Positions 63,893 through 64,000 of a stretch of 64,000 nt of DNA are shown piece after piece. The DNA comes from Metallosphaera cuprina Ar-4 (GTDB lineage Archaea > Thermoproteota > Thermoprotei_A > Sulfolobales > Sulfolobaceae). The notes below the pieces were generated by a model. That model worked only from the letters and a program-made list of their open reading frames with translations. It ran no database searches and had not been told where the DNA came from. The translations under genes were made by a program, and so were the position numbers. Where the stretch lies: assembly GCF_000204925.1 (NCBI RefSeq), contig NC_015435.1, positions 610,001 through 674,000 on the forward strand, read 5' to 3'. Each line of letters opens with the position of its first letter. Within the stretch, counting starts at the first letter, position 1.

Positions 63893-64000
63893 TTGGGCTC
63901 AAGATCGTCTTAATCTATTTAAAGATTACCCTTCTCTTTAGATGTAAAAGCACTACTTCTGAATCCCGGGTTTAGTTAGTTTATTGAGGTCTAAGATTTG

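Noticed and set aside
63893-64000. A tRNA or other RNA gene at the right edge
   Set aside because: A CCCGGG segment drew attention, but no acceptor stem, T-loop consensus or anticodon arm can be built within the window.

Overview
The window is a chromosomal segment of a thermoacidophilic, sulfur-oxidising archaeon of the order Sulfolobales. It most resembles the Metallosphaera/Acidianus/Sulfuracidifex group; I cannot name the species. Four things point there. It carries an archaeal-type sulfur-oxidising heterodisulfide-reductase-like (sHdr) locus with DsrE2B, DsrE3A and TusA. It encodes a CoA ligase that closely resembles, from memory, the 3-hydroxypropionyl-CoA synthetase of the 3HP/4HB carbon-fixation cycle. 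It has families largely restricted to Sulfolobales (DUF929, DUF1286, PibD-type pilin N-termini). Its expression signals are archaeal: TATA boxes about 25-30 bp upstream of leaderless starts, GGTG-type ribosome sites, U-tract terminators and many TTG/GTG starts.

Layout. 1-9.3 kb: sulfur-oxidation locus. A minus-strand operon (dsrE2B, a dihydrolipoamide-dehydrogenase-like flavoprotein, a 121-aa unknown, a thioredoxin-fold protein cut by the window edge) diverges from plus-strand dsrE3A-tusA, hdrC1, hdrB1 and hdrA-hyp-hdrC2-hdrB2. 9.3-12.0 kb: DUF202 protein, Ca2+/cation antiporter, ammonium channel. 12.0-20.1 kb: a gene graveyard with a decayed tyrosine integrase, pieces of IS3, IS110 and DDE transposases, an eroded minus-strand gene and one intact MFS transporter. 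20.1-32.3 kb: pilin-like protein, TPR protein, a MacB/FtsX-like ABC system with a large surface protein, nicotinamidase-like hydrolase, DHH phosphoesterase, peroxiredoxin, metallophosphoesterase, DUF763 and citrate synthase. 32.3-39.7 kb: a phosphate-handling neighbourhood (DUF47/PhoU-like, RHH-PiT operon, PHS-family MFS symporter) with several small regulators. 39.7-44.8 kb: HAD hydrolase, a second TusA-like protein, an NDH-2-like flavoprotein, and a tight four-gene operon of two radical SAM proteins plus LplA and LplB. 44.9-64 kb: transporters, PEP carboxykinase, MBL hydrolase, 3-hydroxypropionyl-CoA synthetase, a formate-dehydrogenase-like molybdoenzyme, aldose epimerase, a small winged-helix regulator and a large secreted protein.

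How the genes work together. The sHdr complex oxidises protein-bound sulfane sulfur delivered by DsrE/TusA carriers and, in characterised systems, needs a lipoylated protein (LbpA). The window holds the sHdr complex, a flavoprotein suited to re-oxidise dihydrolipoyl groups, and 33 kb away what looks like a LipS1/LipS2-LplA-LplB lipoate-assembly operon. No lipoate carrier is visible here. Citrate synthase, PEPCK and the CoA ligase fit autotrophic central carbon metabolism, and the phosphate genes share short upstream DNA elements that suggest co-regulation.
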